The position numbers and the translations under genes were made by a program. This document shows positions 18,069 through 27,305 of a stretch of DNA of 64,000 nt, piece by piece. The DNA is from Bacteroidota bacterium (GTDB taxonomy: Bacteria; Bacteroidota; Bacteroidia; Flavobacteriales; Weeksellaceae): positions 62,001 through 126,000 of the forward strand of contig JAHIQD010000001.1 in the NCBI GenBank assembly GCA_018902795.1, written 5' to 3'. Numbering within the stretch: position 1 is the first letter of the stretch; every line of letters starts with the position of its first letter. Under the pieces are notes generated by a model. It saw nothing but the letters and a program-made list of their open reading frames with translations, made no database searches and was not told where the DNA came from.

Positions 18069-19724
18069 TTAAGCGTAAATCTGCTTATAATATTCGTCAG
18101 CCATTCTGTCGCTGTTGAAAGCCGTTTTCACGTCTTCCATTGCGTTTTGCTGAATTTTTCTCCACTCATCAGGCCGGTCATAATAAGTCGGAAGAATCTG
18201 GTTTTCAAGAACACTGTAAAGGTTTTCAAGATCGAAATTATCCTGATCATAAACGCTGCTATTATCATAATCTGCCTGAGGAACAACAAATCCGTTCACG
18301 CCGTTTTTAGCAAATTCCGGAATCCATCCGTCATCAGTAGAAAGATTCACGGATCCGTTCATTGCAGCGCTCATTCCTGACGTTCCCGATGCTTCTCGTG
18401 GCACCCGCGGATTGTTCAGCCAAAGATCAGACCCCTGTTTCATCAGCTTGCTCAGCGCAAGTTCATAACCGGTAAGCACGGCCATATTTTTATAGTATTT
18501 GCTTTCCTCAACCAGCGTATTGAAGGTTGAGATCGCGGAATAATCCATCGGATAAGGTTTTCCGGCCCAGATAATCTGTACAGGATATTTAGGATTGTTC
18601 AGCAGTTTCTCGAATCTTTCCTTGTCATGAAGCAGCAGGTCAGCTCGTTTATAGCCGGCAAACCTTCTGGCCCAAACAATGGTGAAGACATTAGGGTCAA
18701 ATAAATTCCCGGTTTGGTCTGCAACCGTTTTGAAAAATCTTTTCTTTAAATGTTTTTTTCTGAAATCAAAAAGCATAGAATCGCTTTCATCTTTTGCATC
18801 GTAAAGCGGTTTGTCTGCCCAATATTTAAATTCCTGAGCGTTGGTAATGGCTTTAATTTCACAGATTTTGGAATATTTACTCCACATTTTTCTTGAAACT
18901 TCGCCATGAAGCTGAGAAACCCCGTTCGCAACTCTCGCCATCCTCAACGCACAGAGCGAATGATTGAAACGGTCGTCCTGAACGCCTTCAATGGTTTTTA
19001 CTTCATCAATGGAAAGTCCGGAAAAATAGGACATATCGTGACAGAGGTAAATATTATGTTTTTCGTTTCCTGCTTCTTCAGGGGTATGCGTTGTGAATAC
19101 TAATTTTTCTTTCACTTTCTCCAAATCACCGCCAAATTTTTTAAGCAGATAAAACGCTGCCGGCAAACCGTGAGCTTCGTTTAAATGATAAACATCCCGT
19201 TCGAAATTCATCAGATCCAGTAATTTCGCACCTCCTTTTCCGAGTAAGATATACTGAGCGATTTTTGTAGACTCGTTAGCATCATATAACCGGTGACAGA
19301 TTGTTTTTGAAACATGGTCATTTTCAGGCACATCTGTGGAAAGAAAAAACATTGGAGCCGTATGGAAAATCTCAGGATCGAGATAATAAACTTTTACCCA
19401 AACTGGTGCGGAGTGAATTTCAATTTGAAATTTAATTCCGGTATCTTCAAGGAAAGAATACATTTTTCGCGTCCAGGTCGGTTGCAGCGTCTGATCATGG
19501 TTTCTGGCCTGATCGTAATAACCGAACTTCCATAAAATACCGATGCCCACCAAATCCTGCTTCAGATTGAAGGCACTTCTCATGTGTGAACCGGCTAAAA
19601 AGCCCAATCCGCCAGAGTATATTTTTAAGGCTTGGTCAATGGCAAATTCCATTGAAAAATAAGCTACTTTTTTTGAATATTCAGAGTTAATGCTGAAAGG
19701 CATCGTAAAGTTTTTAAAATCCAT
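18069..19724 (-). CDS. glgP: Alpha-glucan (glycogen/maltodextrin) phosphorylase, short form
   Basis: A 551-aa GT35-type phosphorylase that releases glucose-1-phosphate from alpha-1,4-glucans using pyridoxal phosphate. It is much shorter than the E. coli enzyme (about 800 aa) and corresponds to the compact family common in Bacteroidota and archaea. Recognisable blocks are the N-terminal FSMEFAIDQALKIYSGGLG, FTTHTPEEAGNEKH, the FTIVWARRFAGYKRADLLL segment and the C-terminal GTSGMSAAMNGSVNLS loop. With the GH63-like glucosidase and the secreted GH13 enzyme elsewhere in the window it suggests active alpha-glucan metabolism. Confidence 0.93.
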   Translation of the reverse strand: MDFKNFTMPFSINSEYSKKVAYFSMEFAIDQALKIYSGGLGFLAGSHMRSAFNLKQDLVGIGILWKFGYYDQARNHDQTLQPTWTRKMYSFLEDTGIKFQIEIHSAPVWVKVYYLDPEIFHTAPMFFLSTDVPENDHVSKTICHRLYDANESTKIAQYILLGKGGAKLLDLMNFERDVYHLNEAHGLPAAFYLLKKFGGDLEKVKEKLVFTTHTPEEAGNEKHNIYLCHDMSYFSGLSIDEVKTIEGVQDDRFNHSLCALRMARVANGVSQLHGEVSRKMWSKYSKICEIKAITNAQEFKYWADKPLYDAKDESDSMLFDFRKKHLKKRFFKTVADQTGNLFDPNVFTIVWARRFAGYKRADLLLHDKERFEKLLNNPKYPVQIIWAGKPYPMDYSAISTFNTLVEESKYYKNMAVLTGYELALSKLMKQGSDLWLNNPRVPREASGTSGMSAAMNGSVNLSTDDGWIPEFAKNGVNGFVVPQADYDNSSVYDQDNFDLENLYSVLENQILPTYYDRPDEWRKIQQNAMEDVKTAFNSDRMADEYYKQIYA

Positions 19725-19817
19725 AGATTTTCTTCATTAAAATTTAAGGTGCAAAGGTAAATATTTTAATCCCTGCCGGAAATTTTTAAGATTAATTTTC
19801 GGTAATCATAATATTTA

Positions 19818-19970
19818 TCATAATTTCTGCATGATCTTAGGAATAATATTATCATAACCATACAGTAAAACTCCCACCGCTGTAATGACTAAAATGGCGA
19901 AAACAATGTAAACGACTGAAAGCAAATAGCTCAGAATATGGACCAAAATGTTCTTAAAATTACATACCAT
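19818..19970 (-). CDS. Small single-TM protein overlapping the DUF3667 gene
   Basis: A 50-aa reading frame that begins inside the 3' end of the DUF3667 gene in another frame (ATG at 19970, 40 nt before that gene's stop) and runs on through the otherwise empty intergenic space. It encodes a short basic N-terminus, one long hydrophobic helix (about 12-36) and a polar tail ending IMQKL. The overlap suggests translational coupling with the DUF3667 membrane protein. Function is unknown; it is supported only by its hydrophobicity, length and placement. Confidence 0.45.
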   Translation of the reverse strand: MVCNFKNILVHILSYLLSVVYIVFAILVITAVGVLLYGYDNIIPKIMQKL

Positions 19971-20653
19971 TTCCCACGGGTATTGAAAAACTGAACCAGT
20001 GAAAAAGTGATCAGTCCCCAGCAGAGCATAAAAAAGAAGAAATTAAAATCCCCTACAAATCGGTTCAGAAAGATAAAAACGGGATAAAGCGTTAAACACT
20101 GCCCTGCCAGAAAAAGAAGGATAACGAGCCATTCAGGATAATTATAGCCATACTTTCTGAATCCCCAGAAAAACGCTAGCGCAGCAATGGGAAGCATCAG
20201 TAAAATAGTGAAAGCGAGATGTCCGCCGAGCCACTCGAAAACATGTTCGAAATAAGCGATAAGTCCTTTAAAATCGATATATTTTGAAATTTCAGATTTC
20301 GATAAACTGGTTTCTACGTTGTGGACTTTATTCTCGGCTTTTTTATGCTTCAGCAAAAATTGAATCAACGCGCACACTGAGCCCATAATCAAAACAAAAG
20401 TCAGCGGAGGAAAATGAGGTTTGCGTTTTCCGGCAAGATATTCACGTAAGGTATCACCGGGACGGGTAAAAAGCTCTTTTATGGTAAACAGAATTCCTCC
20501 GTGCACATGGAAAATACCGTGCTGAACTTCATGAACCAGAAAGTGAAAATTAATCCTGTGGGTATCGGTTTTCTGGCCACATTCATGGCAGAATTTCTGA
20601 TTCAGAAGCAAATGCTGACTGCAGTTTTTGCATCTTTTTTCTTCCTTAATCAT
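19931..20653 (-). CDS. DUF3667 membrane protein with zinc ribbon
   Basis: A 240-aa protein of the Bacteroidota-restricted DUF3667 family. The N-terminal zinc ribbon has CKNC (8-11) and CHEC (22-25), then the family signature (FTRPGDTLREYLAGKR, KPHFPPLTFVLIMG) and about four to five TM helices. It probably sits in the inner membrane with the zinc ribbon in the cytoplasm. Function is unknown. Its 3' end overlaps a 50-aa single-TM reading frame. Confidence 0.85.
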   Translation of the reverse strand: MIKEEKRCKNCSQHLLLNQKFCHECGQKTDTHRINFHFLVHEVQHGIFHVHGGILFTIKELFTRPGDTLREYLAGKRKPHFPPLTFVLIMGSVCALIQFLLKHKKAENKVHNVETSLSKSEISKYIDFKGLIAYFEHVFEWLGGHLAFTILLMLPIAALAFFWGFRKYGYNYPEWLVILLFLAGQCLTLYPVFIFLNRFVGDFNFFFFMLCWGLITFSLVQFFNTRGKWYVILRTFWSIF

Positions 20654-20792
20654 GGTGTTAGTTTTATCAAAATTATAAATTCAATATTAAATTTTAGTAA
20701 ATTTTAGTAATAATTTGTTTTCATATCGTTTTTTTATCTAATTTTAATAGCGTAAAATATTGATTTTCAATTTTTTATTTAAAAATCAAGTC

Positions 20793-21590
20793 ATGAAAAA
20801 GGTATTTTCCGAAGAGGATTTAATCAAAAATCTTTCGCTTTATTATCTTAACCGACATTTGAAAAAAAAGCCGATAGAACGCTATCACCGTCAAATTGAC
20901 GACTCCCAGCTTCACGATCGAGACAAGTATAAAAAGAAAGCAGAAATACTTTTACTCAATTCTTTTCTTCATCATTTCCCTGAGGTTCAGTTCGAGAATC
21001 TCACCTGTGAAAGCCCTGATTTCATCGCCAGTTTCCACGACAAAAAAATCGGAATTGAATTAACCGAAGTCATCAATCATCTCGAAATAAAAAAAATTGA
21101 AAGCCAACTGAATAAAATTTTCCGTCAGGCCGAGATTTTATTGGAACAGGAAGACACTGCGAAATTTCGCGGCGTCTATTTTCTGGAGTTTCACAATCTT
21201 TCGAAAATCGATTTGCTCGAAAAACAGGAAGAAATTGTACAGAACATCAGGAAATGCATATGGCAAAACAAATCTTGCGGATATGTAAAAAAGATCAGAA
21301 AATCCCCTCACCGCCGAAATGTTTTCATCACCCACGATTTCACGATGGGGCTTTTTGATGAGCTCGCTTCAGAAAAAATCATTGGACTCATCGAAAAGAA
21401 AAACGAAAAATTTCCATATTACGACAGAAGTGTTGATGAATGCTGGCTCGTCATCGTTTCGGACATGAATTCGCTGGCGTCTCGCTATACTTTTATCCAG
21501 AACCGAGAAAATCTGCAGCAGATCGAATCACCGTTTCACAAGATCTTTCACCTTGAAAACTTATGCGGAAATCTGACGAATATCAAATAA
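20793..21590 (+). CDS. Hypothetical protein with nuclease-like core
   Basis: A 265-aa soluble, lysine-rich protein I cannot name. ATG at 20793 (MKKVFSEEDL) is preferred to an in-frame TTG 33 nt upstream because the upstream codons are AT-rich and Phe-rich. Residues about 80-100 read ESPDFIASFHDKKIGIELTE: an Asp in a loop, a beta-strand, then E-x-T. This resembles the core of PD-(D/E)xK nuclease folds seen in restriction and repair enzymes, with a Thr where Lys is usual. No partner methylase or defence gene is adjacent. Nuclease activity is only a hypothesis. Confidence 0.6.
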   Translation: MKKVFSEEDLIKNLSLYYLNRHLKKKPIERYHRQIDDSQLHDRDKYKKKAEILLLNSFLHHFPEVQFENLTCESPDFIASFHDKKIGIELTEVINHLEIKKIESQLNKIFRQAEILLEQEDTAKFRGVYFLEFHNLSKIDLLEKQEEIVQNIRKCIWQNKSCGYVKKIRKSPHRRNVFITHDFTMGLFDELASEKIIGLIEKKNEKFPYYDRSVDECWLVIVSDMNSLASRYTFIQNRENLQQIESPFHKIFHLENLCGNLTNIK

Positions 21591-21651
21591 ACAATACGGG
21601 CAAATCTCTGCCGGTAATTTTGTAAATTTGAGTACATCTAAACCGAAAATC

Positions 21652-22242
21652 ATGAAAGAACTGTTTATTAAACGTTTTCAATACTATAAAGATCTCGGTG
21701 ATAAAACATTCGGGCAGCTGAATGATGAACAGGTTTTATGGCAGTATAATCCCGAAAGCAATTCCATTGCAACCATCGTCAAACACATTTCCGGAAATAT
21801 GCTTTCGCGCTGGACCAATTTTTTAACGGAAGACGGTGAAAAAGACTGGCGAAACCGGGATTCCGAATTTGAAAACGACATTCAGTCAAAAGCCGGAATG
21901 CTCGAAATCTGGGAGAAAGGCTGGGCAGCACTGTTTGCTGCATTAAACCAGATCAGTGAAGAAAACATCCATCACATCATTTACATCCGTGGAGAAAAAC
22001 ATACGGTTTTCGATGCTGTCTTAAGACAGTTGGCACATTATCCCTATCACATCGGACAAATAATTTACGCCGCAAAAATGCTTAAAAATGAAGACTGGCA
22101 GACTCTTTCTATCGCAAGAAACAAATCCGCAGATTTCAATACAGAAATGCTGAAAAAGCAGAATTCAGAGGAAGCTCAGCACAATGCCTCACCCGTCTGT
22201 TATGCGAAAAGTAATGAAGTGAGGGATGAATACAAAAGCTGA
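21652..22242 (+). CDS. DinB-superfamily protein (DUF1572)
   Basis: A 196-aa four-helix-bundle protein of the DinB/DUF1572 type. The ATG at 21652 is preferred to an in-frame TTG at 21628, which overlaps a TAAATTTG promoter-like box. Conserved landmarks are the N-terminal FIKRFQYYKDLGDKTFGQL helix, a metal-ligand-like His in IVKHISGNM, and the C-terminal LRQLAHYPYHIGQIIY helix with two further His residues, giving the usual three-His metal site. Members act as metal-dependent thiol transferases or are uncharacterised. Function here is open. Confidence 0.8.
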   Translation: MKELFIKRFQYYKDLGDKTFGQLNDEQVLWQYNPESNSIATIVKHISGNMLSRWTNFLTEDGEKDWRNRDSEFENDIQSKAGMLEIWEKGWAALFAALNQISEENIHHIIYIRGEKHTVFDAVLRQLAHYPYHIGQIIYAAKMLKNEDWQTLSIARNKSADFNTEMLKKQNSEEAQHNASPVCYAKSNEVRDEYKS

Positions 22243-22346
22243 ACTTAGCGGCATTGATGACAAAAATCAACGCTGATATAAATCACTCCGTTTTCCGGTA
22301 TTGACCTGTCGGTTGTGACTAACTTTATCTCATCAAACTCTAACTG

Positions 22347-22928
22347 ATGAAAACTCCATTCGATGATCCCGGTCTTGCTCATGTTCTCGAAGATTTAAGA
22401 ACAAAGAAACGGTTGAATTTTGAAGAAATCTGTGATTTGCTCTTTACTTTTAAGTACGACGATTTTAATGAAATATTTAAAATTTCTGACATGAAGATTT
22501 CTTCGGAAACGTATGTAAGAATCCCTGTTTACAGTGATCAATGCGTTGCTATTCTGATGATCTGGGGCAAAGATAATTTTACGGCCATTCACGATCACGG
22601 GAATTATGACGGCCGAATAAAAATCCTCAAAGGCAGCCTGTCTGAAGTAAGCTACCGCGAAAACCCGAATTTTATCGAATTCGATGCCCTTACCGTTGCA
22701 AAGGAAGGTGACGTTTTCCCTGAAGAACTGGGTGGCATCCATTCAATTATCAACAATGCGGATGAAATATCGGTCAGTCTGCACATTTACAGAACCGAGC
22801 AGCTGAACCTGGAAGGGGTAAGAGTTTTTGATACCGAAAACAGAAAAATAGGCTATCTCTCCAGCGAAGCAACATCCTGCTCATGGGATCTGCCGGCAAA
22901 TGCTTACCAAAAAATTATTGATATTTAA
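22347..22928 (+). CDS. Cysteine dioxygenase-like cupin protein
   Basis: A 193-aa cupin of the cysteine dioxygenase type I family, non-haem Fe(II) enzymes that oxidise thiols such as cysteine to sulfinates. Iron-ligand histidines appear in TAIHDHGNYDGRIKILKG, and the third His in GGIHSIINN. A Gly follows the HDH motif where mammalian CDO has the cross-linking Cys, as in bacterial thiol dioxygenases. It is monocistronic with a strong terminator downstream. Substrate (cysteine, mercaptopropionate or another thiol) is not determined by the sequence. Confidence 0.82.
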   Translation: MKTPFDDPGLAHVLEDLRTKKRLNFEEICDLLFTFKYDDFNEIFKISDMKISSETYVRIPVYSDQCVAILMIWGKDNFTAIHDHGNYDGRIKILKGSLSEVSYRENPNFIEFDALTVAKEGDVFPEELGGIHSIINNADEISVSLHIYRTEQLNLEGVRVFDTENRKIGYLSSEATSCSWDLPANAYQKIIDI

Positions 22929-22966
22929 ACCAACAAAAACCATTCAAATATTTTTTTCATTATCAG

Positions 22967-22995
22967 AAAAACCACATCATCTGTGGTTTTTTTTT
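22967..22995 (+). terminator. Terminator after the cupin dioxygenase gene
   Basis: A 10-bp perfect stem (AAAAACCACA with TGTGGTTTTT, loop TCATC) continues into a T-run to 22995, about 40 nt after the stop codon. Confidence 0.9.
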
Positions 22996-23051
22996 GTGAT
23001 TAAAATCAATAACGAGGTTAAAAAAAATCCTTAAATTTGCAGCTTCAAATT

Positions 23052-24401
23052 ATGGAACATCTACAACCGAAAACCGCTGCTTTTCATACGCTTGGCTGCA
23101 AACTGAATTTTGCAGAAACCTCTACAATTGCCCGACAGCTCACCGGTGCAGGCTACGAAAAAGTAAGTTTTGACGAAAAAGCTAACGTATACGTCATCAA
23201 CACCTGTTCGGTGACTGAAAACGCCGACCGTGAATGTAAACTCCACGTGAAACGCGCGATGAAAGCCAATCCTGAAGGTTTGGTAGTAATTCTGGGCTGT
23301 TATGCACAGTTAAAACCTGAGGAAATTTCAGCAATCGAAGGCGTAGATCTGGTTTTGGGTGCGAAAGAGAAATTCAATATTCTGAGTTATCTGGATGATT
23401 TACAAAAAACTGAAAATCATGGATTGATCCATTCCTGTGAAATTGATGAAGCCGATTTTTTCATCGGAAGTTATTCCATCGGAGACCGTACCCGCGCGTT
23501 TCTGAAAGTTCAGGACGGCTGCGATTACAAATGTACTTATTGCACCATTCCTTTAGCAAGAGGTATTTCACGTTCCGACACCATCGAAAATGTGGTGAAC
23601 AATGCGAAAGAAATTGCAGAGAAAGGAATTAAAGAAATTGTTTTAACTGGTGTTAACATTGGTGATTACGGAAAAGGCGAATTCGGTAATAAAAAACATG
23701 AACACACTTTTCTCGATTTAATTTCAGAACTCGATCAGGTAAAAGGTATTGAAAGAATCCGTATTTCTTCCATCGAACCGAACCTTTTGAAAGACGAAAG
23801 TATTGAACTGGTTTCTATAAGCAAAAGTTTTGTTCCTCACTTTCATATTCCTCTGCAAAGCGGAAGCGACGATCTGCTGAAGAAAATGAAACGCCGATAT
23901 CTCACAGGTCTGTATTCGGACAGAATTAATAAAATACGTGAGGTAATGCCGGACGCCTGCGTTGGAGTTGACGTAATCGTTGGTTTTCCTGGAGAAACTG
24001 AAGAGAAGTTTTTAGAAACCTATAACTTTCTGAATGAACTTCCGATAAGCTATTTACACGTGTTCACTTATTCTGAAAGGGAAAATACCGAGGCAGCAGA
24101 TATGGACGGTATTGTTCCGGTTTCTGAACGAAAAAGACGCAATAAAATGCTTAGAATTCTTTCCGAGAAAAAGAAGATGGCCTTTTACCAGACTCAACTG
24201 GGAAAAACGCTTCCTATACTTTGGGAGCACGAAAATAAAAACGGAATGATGTTCGGTTTTACTGAAAATTATGTTCGGGTGCAGAAGCCATTCGATGAAC
24301 GGTTTATCAATGAAATTGAATTTCTAAAACTCCACAAAATAGAAAATGACGGAACGGTATCAGTTGTTCCTGCATTTGAAGAGTTTTTGGCGAAAATCTA
24401 A
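23052..24401 (+). CDS. mtaB: tRNA t6A37 methylthiotransferase MtaB
   Basis: A 449-aa radical-SAM methylthiotransferase that converts t6A37 to ms2t6A37 in tRNAs reading ANN codons. The N-terminal UPF0004 domain has cysteines for the auxiliary Fe-S cluster (LGCKLNF, NTCSVTE, LGCYAQ). The radical SAM core has CDYKCTYCTIP, and a C-terminal TRAM-like region follows. The ATG at 23052 is preferred to an in-frame TTG inside a TAAATTTG promoter-like box at 23032-23039. Assignment to MtaB rather than MiaB or RimO rests on overall pattern. Confidence 0.92.
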   Translation: MEHLQPKTAAFHTLGCKLNFAETSTIARQLTGAGYEKVSFDEKANVYVINTCSVTENADRECKLHVKRAMKANPEGLVVILGCYAQLKPEEISAIEGVDLVLGAKEKFNILSYLDDLQKTENHGLIHSCEIDEADFFIGSYSIGDRTRAFLKVQDGCDYKCTYCTIPLARGISRSDTIENVVNNAKEIAEKGIKEIVLTGVNIGDYGKGEFGNKKHEHTFLDLISELDQVKGIERIRISSIEPNLLKDESIELVSISKSFVPHFHIPLQSGSDDLLKKMKRRYLTGLYSDRINKIREVMPDACVGVDVIVGFPGETEEKFLETYNFLNELPISYLHVFTYSERENTEAADMDGIVPVSERKRRNKMLRILSEKKKMAFYQTQLGKTLPILWEHENKNGMMFGFTENYVRVQKPFDERFINEIEFLKLHKIENDGTVSVVPAFEEFLAKI

Positions 24402-24404
24402 TCT

Positions 24405-24557
24405 CTATTTTACAGGCTGGACCTCCCCTTTCGGCATTGATTGGAAGAGCTCAGGGAAAAACGAAATGATGATAAAATAGGAAATAATGACTAAAGCCAC
24501 AATGATAATTGATGCAACTACCAGTGGTCCCGGGGTGTTTCTTTTGGACGTTTCCAT
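24405..24557 (-). CDS. Small single-TM hypothetical protein
   Basis: A 50-aa protein starting METSKRN (an in-frame ATG ten codons earlier is possible). It has a polar basic N-terminus, one hydrophobic helix (about 12-35) and a polar tail with FPELFQSMPKG. It lies just behind the GH63-like glucosidase gene on the same strand and ends convergently 3 nt from mtaB. Its location in a tight gap and clean topology support a real gene. Function unknown. Confidence 0.55.
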   Translation of the reverse strand: METSKRNTPGPLVVASIIIVALVIISYFIIISFFPELFQSMPKGEVQPVK

Positions 24558-24624
24558 AGCATTCTGTATTGGGGTTATTCCTGACAAAAAGCTATTTTTA
24601 TGCCAGAACTTTTAGGAGAATATC

Positions 24625-27279
24625 TTAGTTAGAAGTATTTGCATTTTCAGTTTCCTCTTTTACTATTCCCAACTGGCTGAATCTCGGCTGAAGGAGCTTG
24701 GCGATAATCCCGGTCCATCCGGTCTGATGGGAAGCCCCAACACCTCTGCCGTTATCCCCGTGAAAATATTCATAAAAGAGAATATAATCCTTAAAGTTTT
24801 CATCTTCCTGAAACCTTGGATACTGCCTGTTAAATGCACGTTTCCCGTTTTCGTCTTTAAGAAAAATCCCCGTCAGCCTTTCCTTCAGATGATCTGCGAT
24901 CTCGTCTAAATTTAAAAACATTCCGCTTCCTGTGGGACATTCCACCTTAAAATCGGGACTGTAATAAAAGAAAAAACGCTGTAAACTTTCAATGATCAGC
25001 GCATTGACCGGAAACCAGATGGGTCCGCGCCAGTTGCTGTTTCCGCCGAACATTCCGCTGTCACTTTCTGCCGGTAAATATTTCACAAAATAATCTGTAT
25101 CGTTGAGCTTAATCTGAAAAGGATGTTCATCATACTGTTTCGATAATGCCCTTACGCCGTAATCGCTCAGAAATTCGTTTTCATCCAGCATTCTCGTCAG
25201 CAGTTTTTTCAGCCGGTGACCTCTGAGCAGTGATAATAAATGCTTAGAATTCTGGCCTTTCGCTTCCCAATAAGAAACCAAAGCAGCGAGTTCCGGTTTG
25301 TTTTCCAGAATCCAGTCCATTCTCGCTTTAAACTGGGGCAGTTTCTGAAGAATTTCATCCTCAATAACTTCTACCGCAAACATCGGAATCAACCCTACAA
25401 TCGTTCTGATTCTAAGAAACATATTGGTGCCGTCGCTTAAGGAAAGGGCATCATAGAAAAATTCATCCTGGTCATCCCAAAGCGAAAATTTGCTTTCTCC
25501 CATATTATCCAGGGCATAAGCAATGCTCAGGAAATGTTCCAGAAAATTGGTGGCCAGCTCTTCGTACACTTTGTTGTAAAGTGCAAGTTCCATTGCGATG
25601 CGCATCATGTTAAGCGAAAACATGGCCATCCAGCTCGTGCCGTCCGCCTGTTCGAGATTTTCACCATTGGGAAGAATCTGGTTCCGGTCGAAAACACCGA
25701 TATTATCCAGTCCTAAAAATCCGCCTTCGAAAATATTATTGCCGTTTCTGTCTTTTTTATTAAGCCACCAGGTGAAATTCATCAGTAATTTGTGAAAAAC
25801 ACTTTCCAGAAATTCAATATCCGGTTTACCGCTGAGATATTCTTCGATCTTAAATACTCTGAAGGCCGCCCATGCGTGCACCGGCGGATTCACATCGCAG
25901 AAATTCCATTCGTAAGCAGGTAACTGTCCGTTGGGATGCATGAACCATTCCAGGGTCAGAAGTTTAAGCTGCTGCTTTGCGAAATCGGGATCAATTAATG
26001 CAAAACTGATCGAGTGAAACGCCAGATCCCAGGTAGCAAACCACGGATATTCCCATTTATCGGGCATGGAAATAATATCGAAACTGTTAAGATTTTTCCA
26101 GTCAGCATTGCGGATATTTTGCCTCGATTTTGGGGGATTGATTTCAGCGGGATCACCTTTCAGCCATTTTTCCACGTTGTAATGATAAAACTGCTTGCTC
26201 CAGAGCATTCCTGCAAATGCCTGTCTTTGTACCAATTTTTCATCCTCGCTTTTTATCCCTTTCTGAATTTCGCCATAAAATTCATCAGCTTCCTTTTGTC
26301 TTGATTGAAACAAGTCATCAAAATCTTTAAAAGGTTCTGTCAAATCTTTGTCTGATAATCTGAATTCAAAGATCTGTGTGGCATTGGCGGCAATAATACC
26401 ATCAATGACAAAACATGCTTTTGTTCCCGTTTTTTCAGTATTGATCCCGGCTTCGTTCTGACTGACGATCAAACTGTTGATTCCGTCTTTGCAATATTTG
26501 CCCGCATTAGCCTGCTGATAGAGTTTCTGATCATTGGTTTCGTTGTCGCAAAAGAGACTTTCCGCAGGATCTTTACAATAAAAATTTTTGATTTCTAAAT
26601 TCTTATGGTTGATCCCAATAGTTTTATCACCAGAAGAAAGCTGCGGTTTATAATCATCATATCCCCATTTCCAGGTATTTCTGAACCAAATTGTAGGCAG
26701 CAGAACAAGCGGAGCATCGTTTGAAGATTTATTCGAAACGGTAATTCTCACCAGAATATCTTCCTGAGAAGCTTTGGCATATTCAATAAAAACATCGAAA
26801 TATTCATCATGATCAAAAATGCCGGTATCGATGAGTTCATATTCGGGCTGCAATTTATCTCTTTCTGCATTGGTTTTTAAGAGATCGTCGTAGGGAAAGG
26901 CATTCTGGGGATATTTATACAGCATTTTCATGTAGGAATGCGTCGGGGTATTATCCAGGTAATAGTAATATTCCTTCACATCTTCCCCATGATTTCCCTC
27001 CCCATTGGTGAGACCGAAAAACCGCTCTTTCACCATTCTGTCCTTTTTATTCCAGAGGCCGAGTGAAAAAACGAGAAGTTGTTGGTCATCACAGATTCCA
27101 CAAATCCCTTCTTCGCCCCAACGGTAAGTTTTGCTTTCTGCAGTATCATGGCTGGTGTAATTCCAGGCATCGCCATCCGGACTGTAGTCCTCACGCACCA
27201 ATCCCCATTCGCGGTTGCTGACGTAGGGTCCCCATTTTTTCCAGGTAATATCGGGAAGTCTTTTTTTTTCTGCAGCCAT
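24625..27279 (-). CDS. GH63/MGH1-like glucosidase
   Basis: An 884-aa cytoplasmic glycoside hydrolase, with no signal peptide. The N-terminal beta domain (about 1-330, with WKKWGPYVSNREWGLVREDYS and RWGEEGICGICD) precedes an (alpha/alpha)6 catalytic domain. In the latter, PWFATWDLAFHSISFALIDP, GWTGIIAKL and ANYASS-free loops match the MGH1-like/GH63 group that includes mannosylglycerate hydrolase and alpha-glucosidases. Glucosyl or mannosyl substrate cannot be fixed from sequence. It is preceded on the same strand, 26 nt away, by an SDR gene, so the two probably form an operon; sugar metabolism is inferred. Confidence 0.85.
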   Translation of the reverse strand: MAAEKKRLPDITWKKWGPYVSNREWGLVREDYSPDGDAWNYTSHDTAESKTYRWGEEGICGICDDQQLLVFSLGLWNKKDRMVKERFFGLTNGEGNHGEDVKEYYYYLDNTPTHSYMKMLYKYPQNAFPYDDLLKTNAERDKLQPEYELIDTGIFDHDEYFDVFIEYAKASQEDILVRITVSNKSSNDAPLVLLPTIWFRNTWKWGYDDYKPQLSSGDKTIGINHKNLEIKNFYCKDPAESLFCDNETNDQKLYQQANAGKYCKDGINSLIVSQNEAGINTEKTGTKACFVIDGIIAANATQIFEFRLSDKDLTEPFKDFDDLFQSRQKEADEFYGEIQKGIKSEDEKLVQRQAFAGMLWSKQFYHYNVEKWLKGDPAEINPPKSRQNIRNADWKNLNSFDIISMPDKWEYPWFATWDLAFHSISFALIDPDFAKQQLKLLTLEWFMHPNGQLPAYEWNFCDVNPPVHAWAAFRVFKIEEYLSGKPDIEFLESVFHKLLMNFTWWLNKKDRNGNNIFEGGFLGLDNIGVFDRNQILPNGENLEQADGTSWMAMFSLNMMRIAMELALYNKVYEELATNFLEHFLSIAYALDNMGESKFSLWDDQDEFFYDALSLSDGTNMFLRIRTIVGLIPMFAVEVIEDEILQKLPQFKARMDWILENKPELAALVSYWEAKGQNSKHLLSLLRGHRLKKLLTRMLDENEFLSDYGVRALSKQYDEHPFQIKLNDTDYFVKYLPAESDSGMFGGNSNWRGPIWFPVNALIIESLQRFFFYYSPDFKVECPTGSGMFLNLDEIADHLKERLTGIFLKDENGKRAFNRQYPRFQEDENFKDYILFYEYFHGDNGRGVGASHQTGWTGIIAKLLQPRFSQLGIVKEETENANTSN

Positions 27280-27305
27280 ATTGTATATTTTGTAAGGAAA
27301 CGCCT

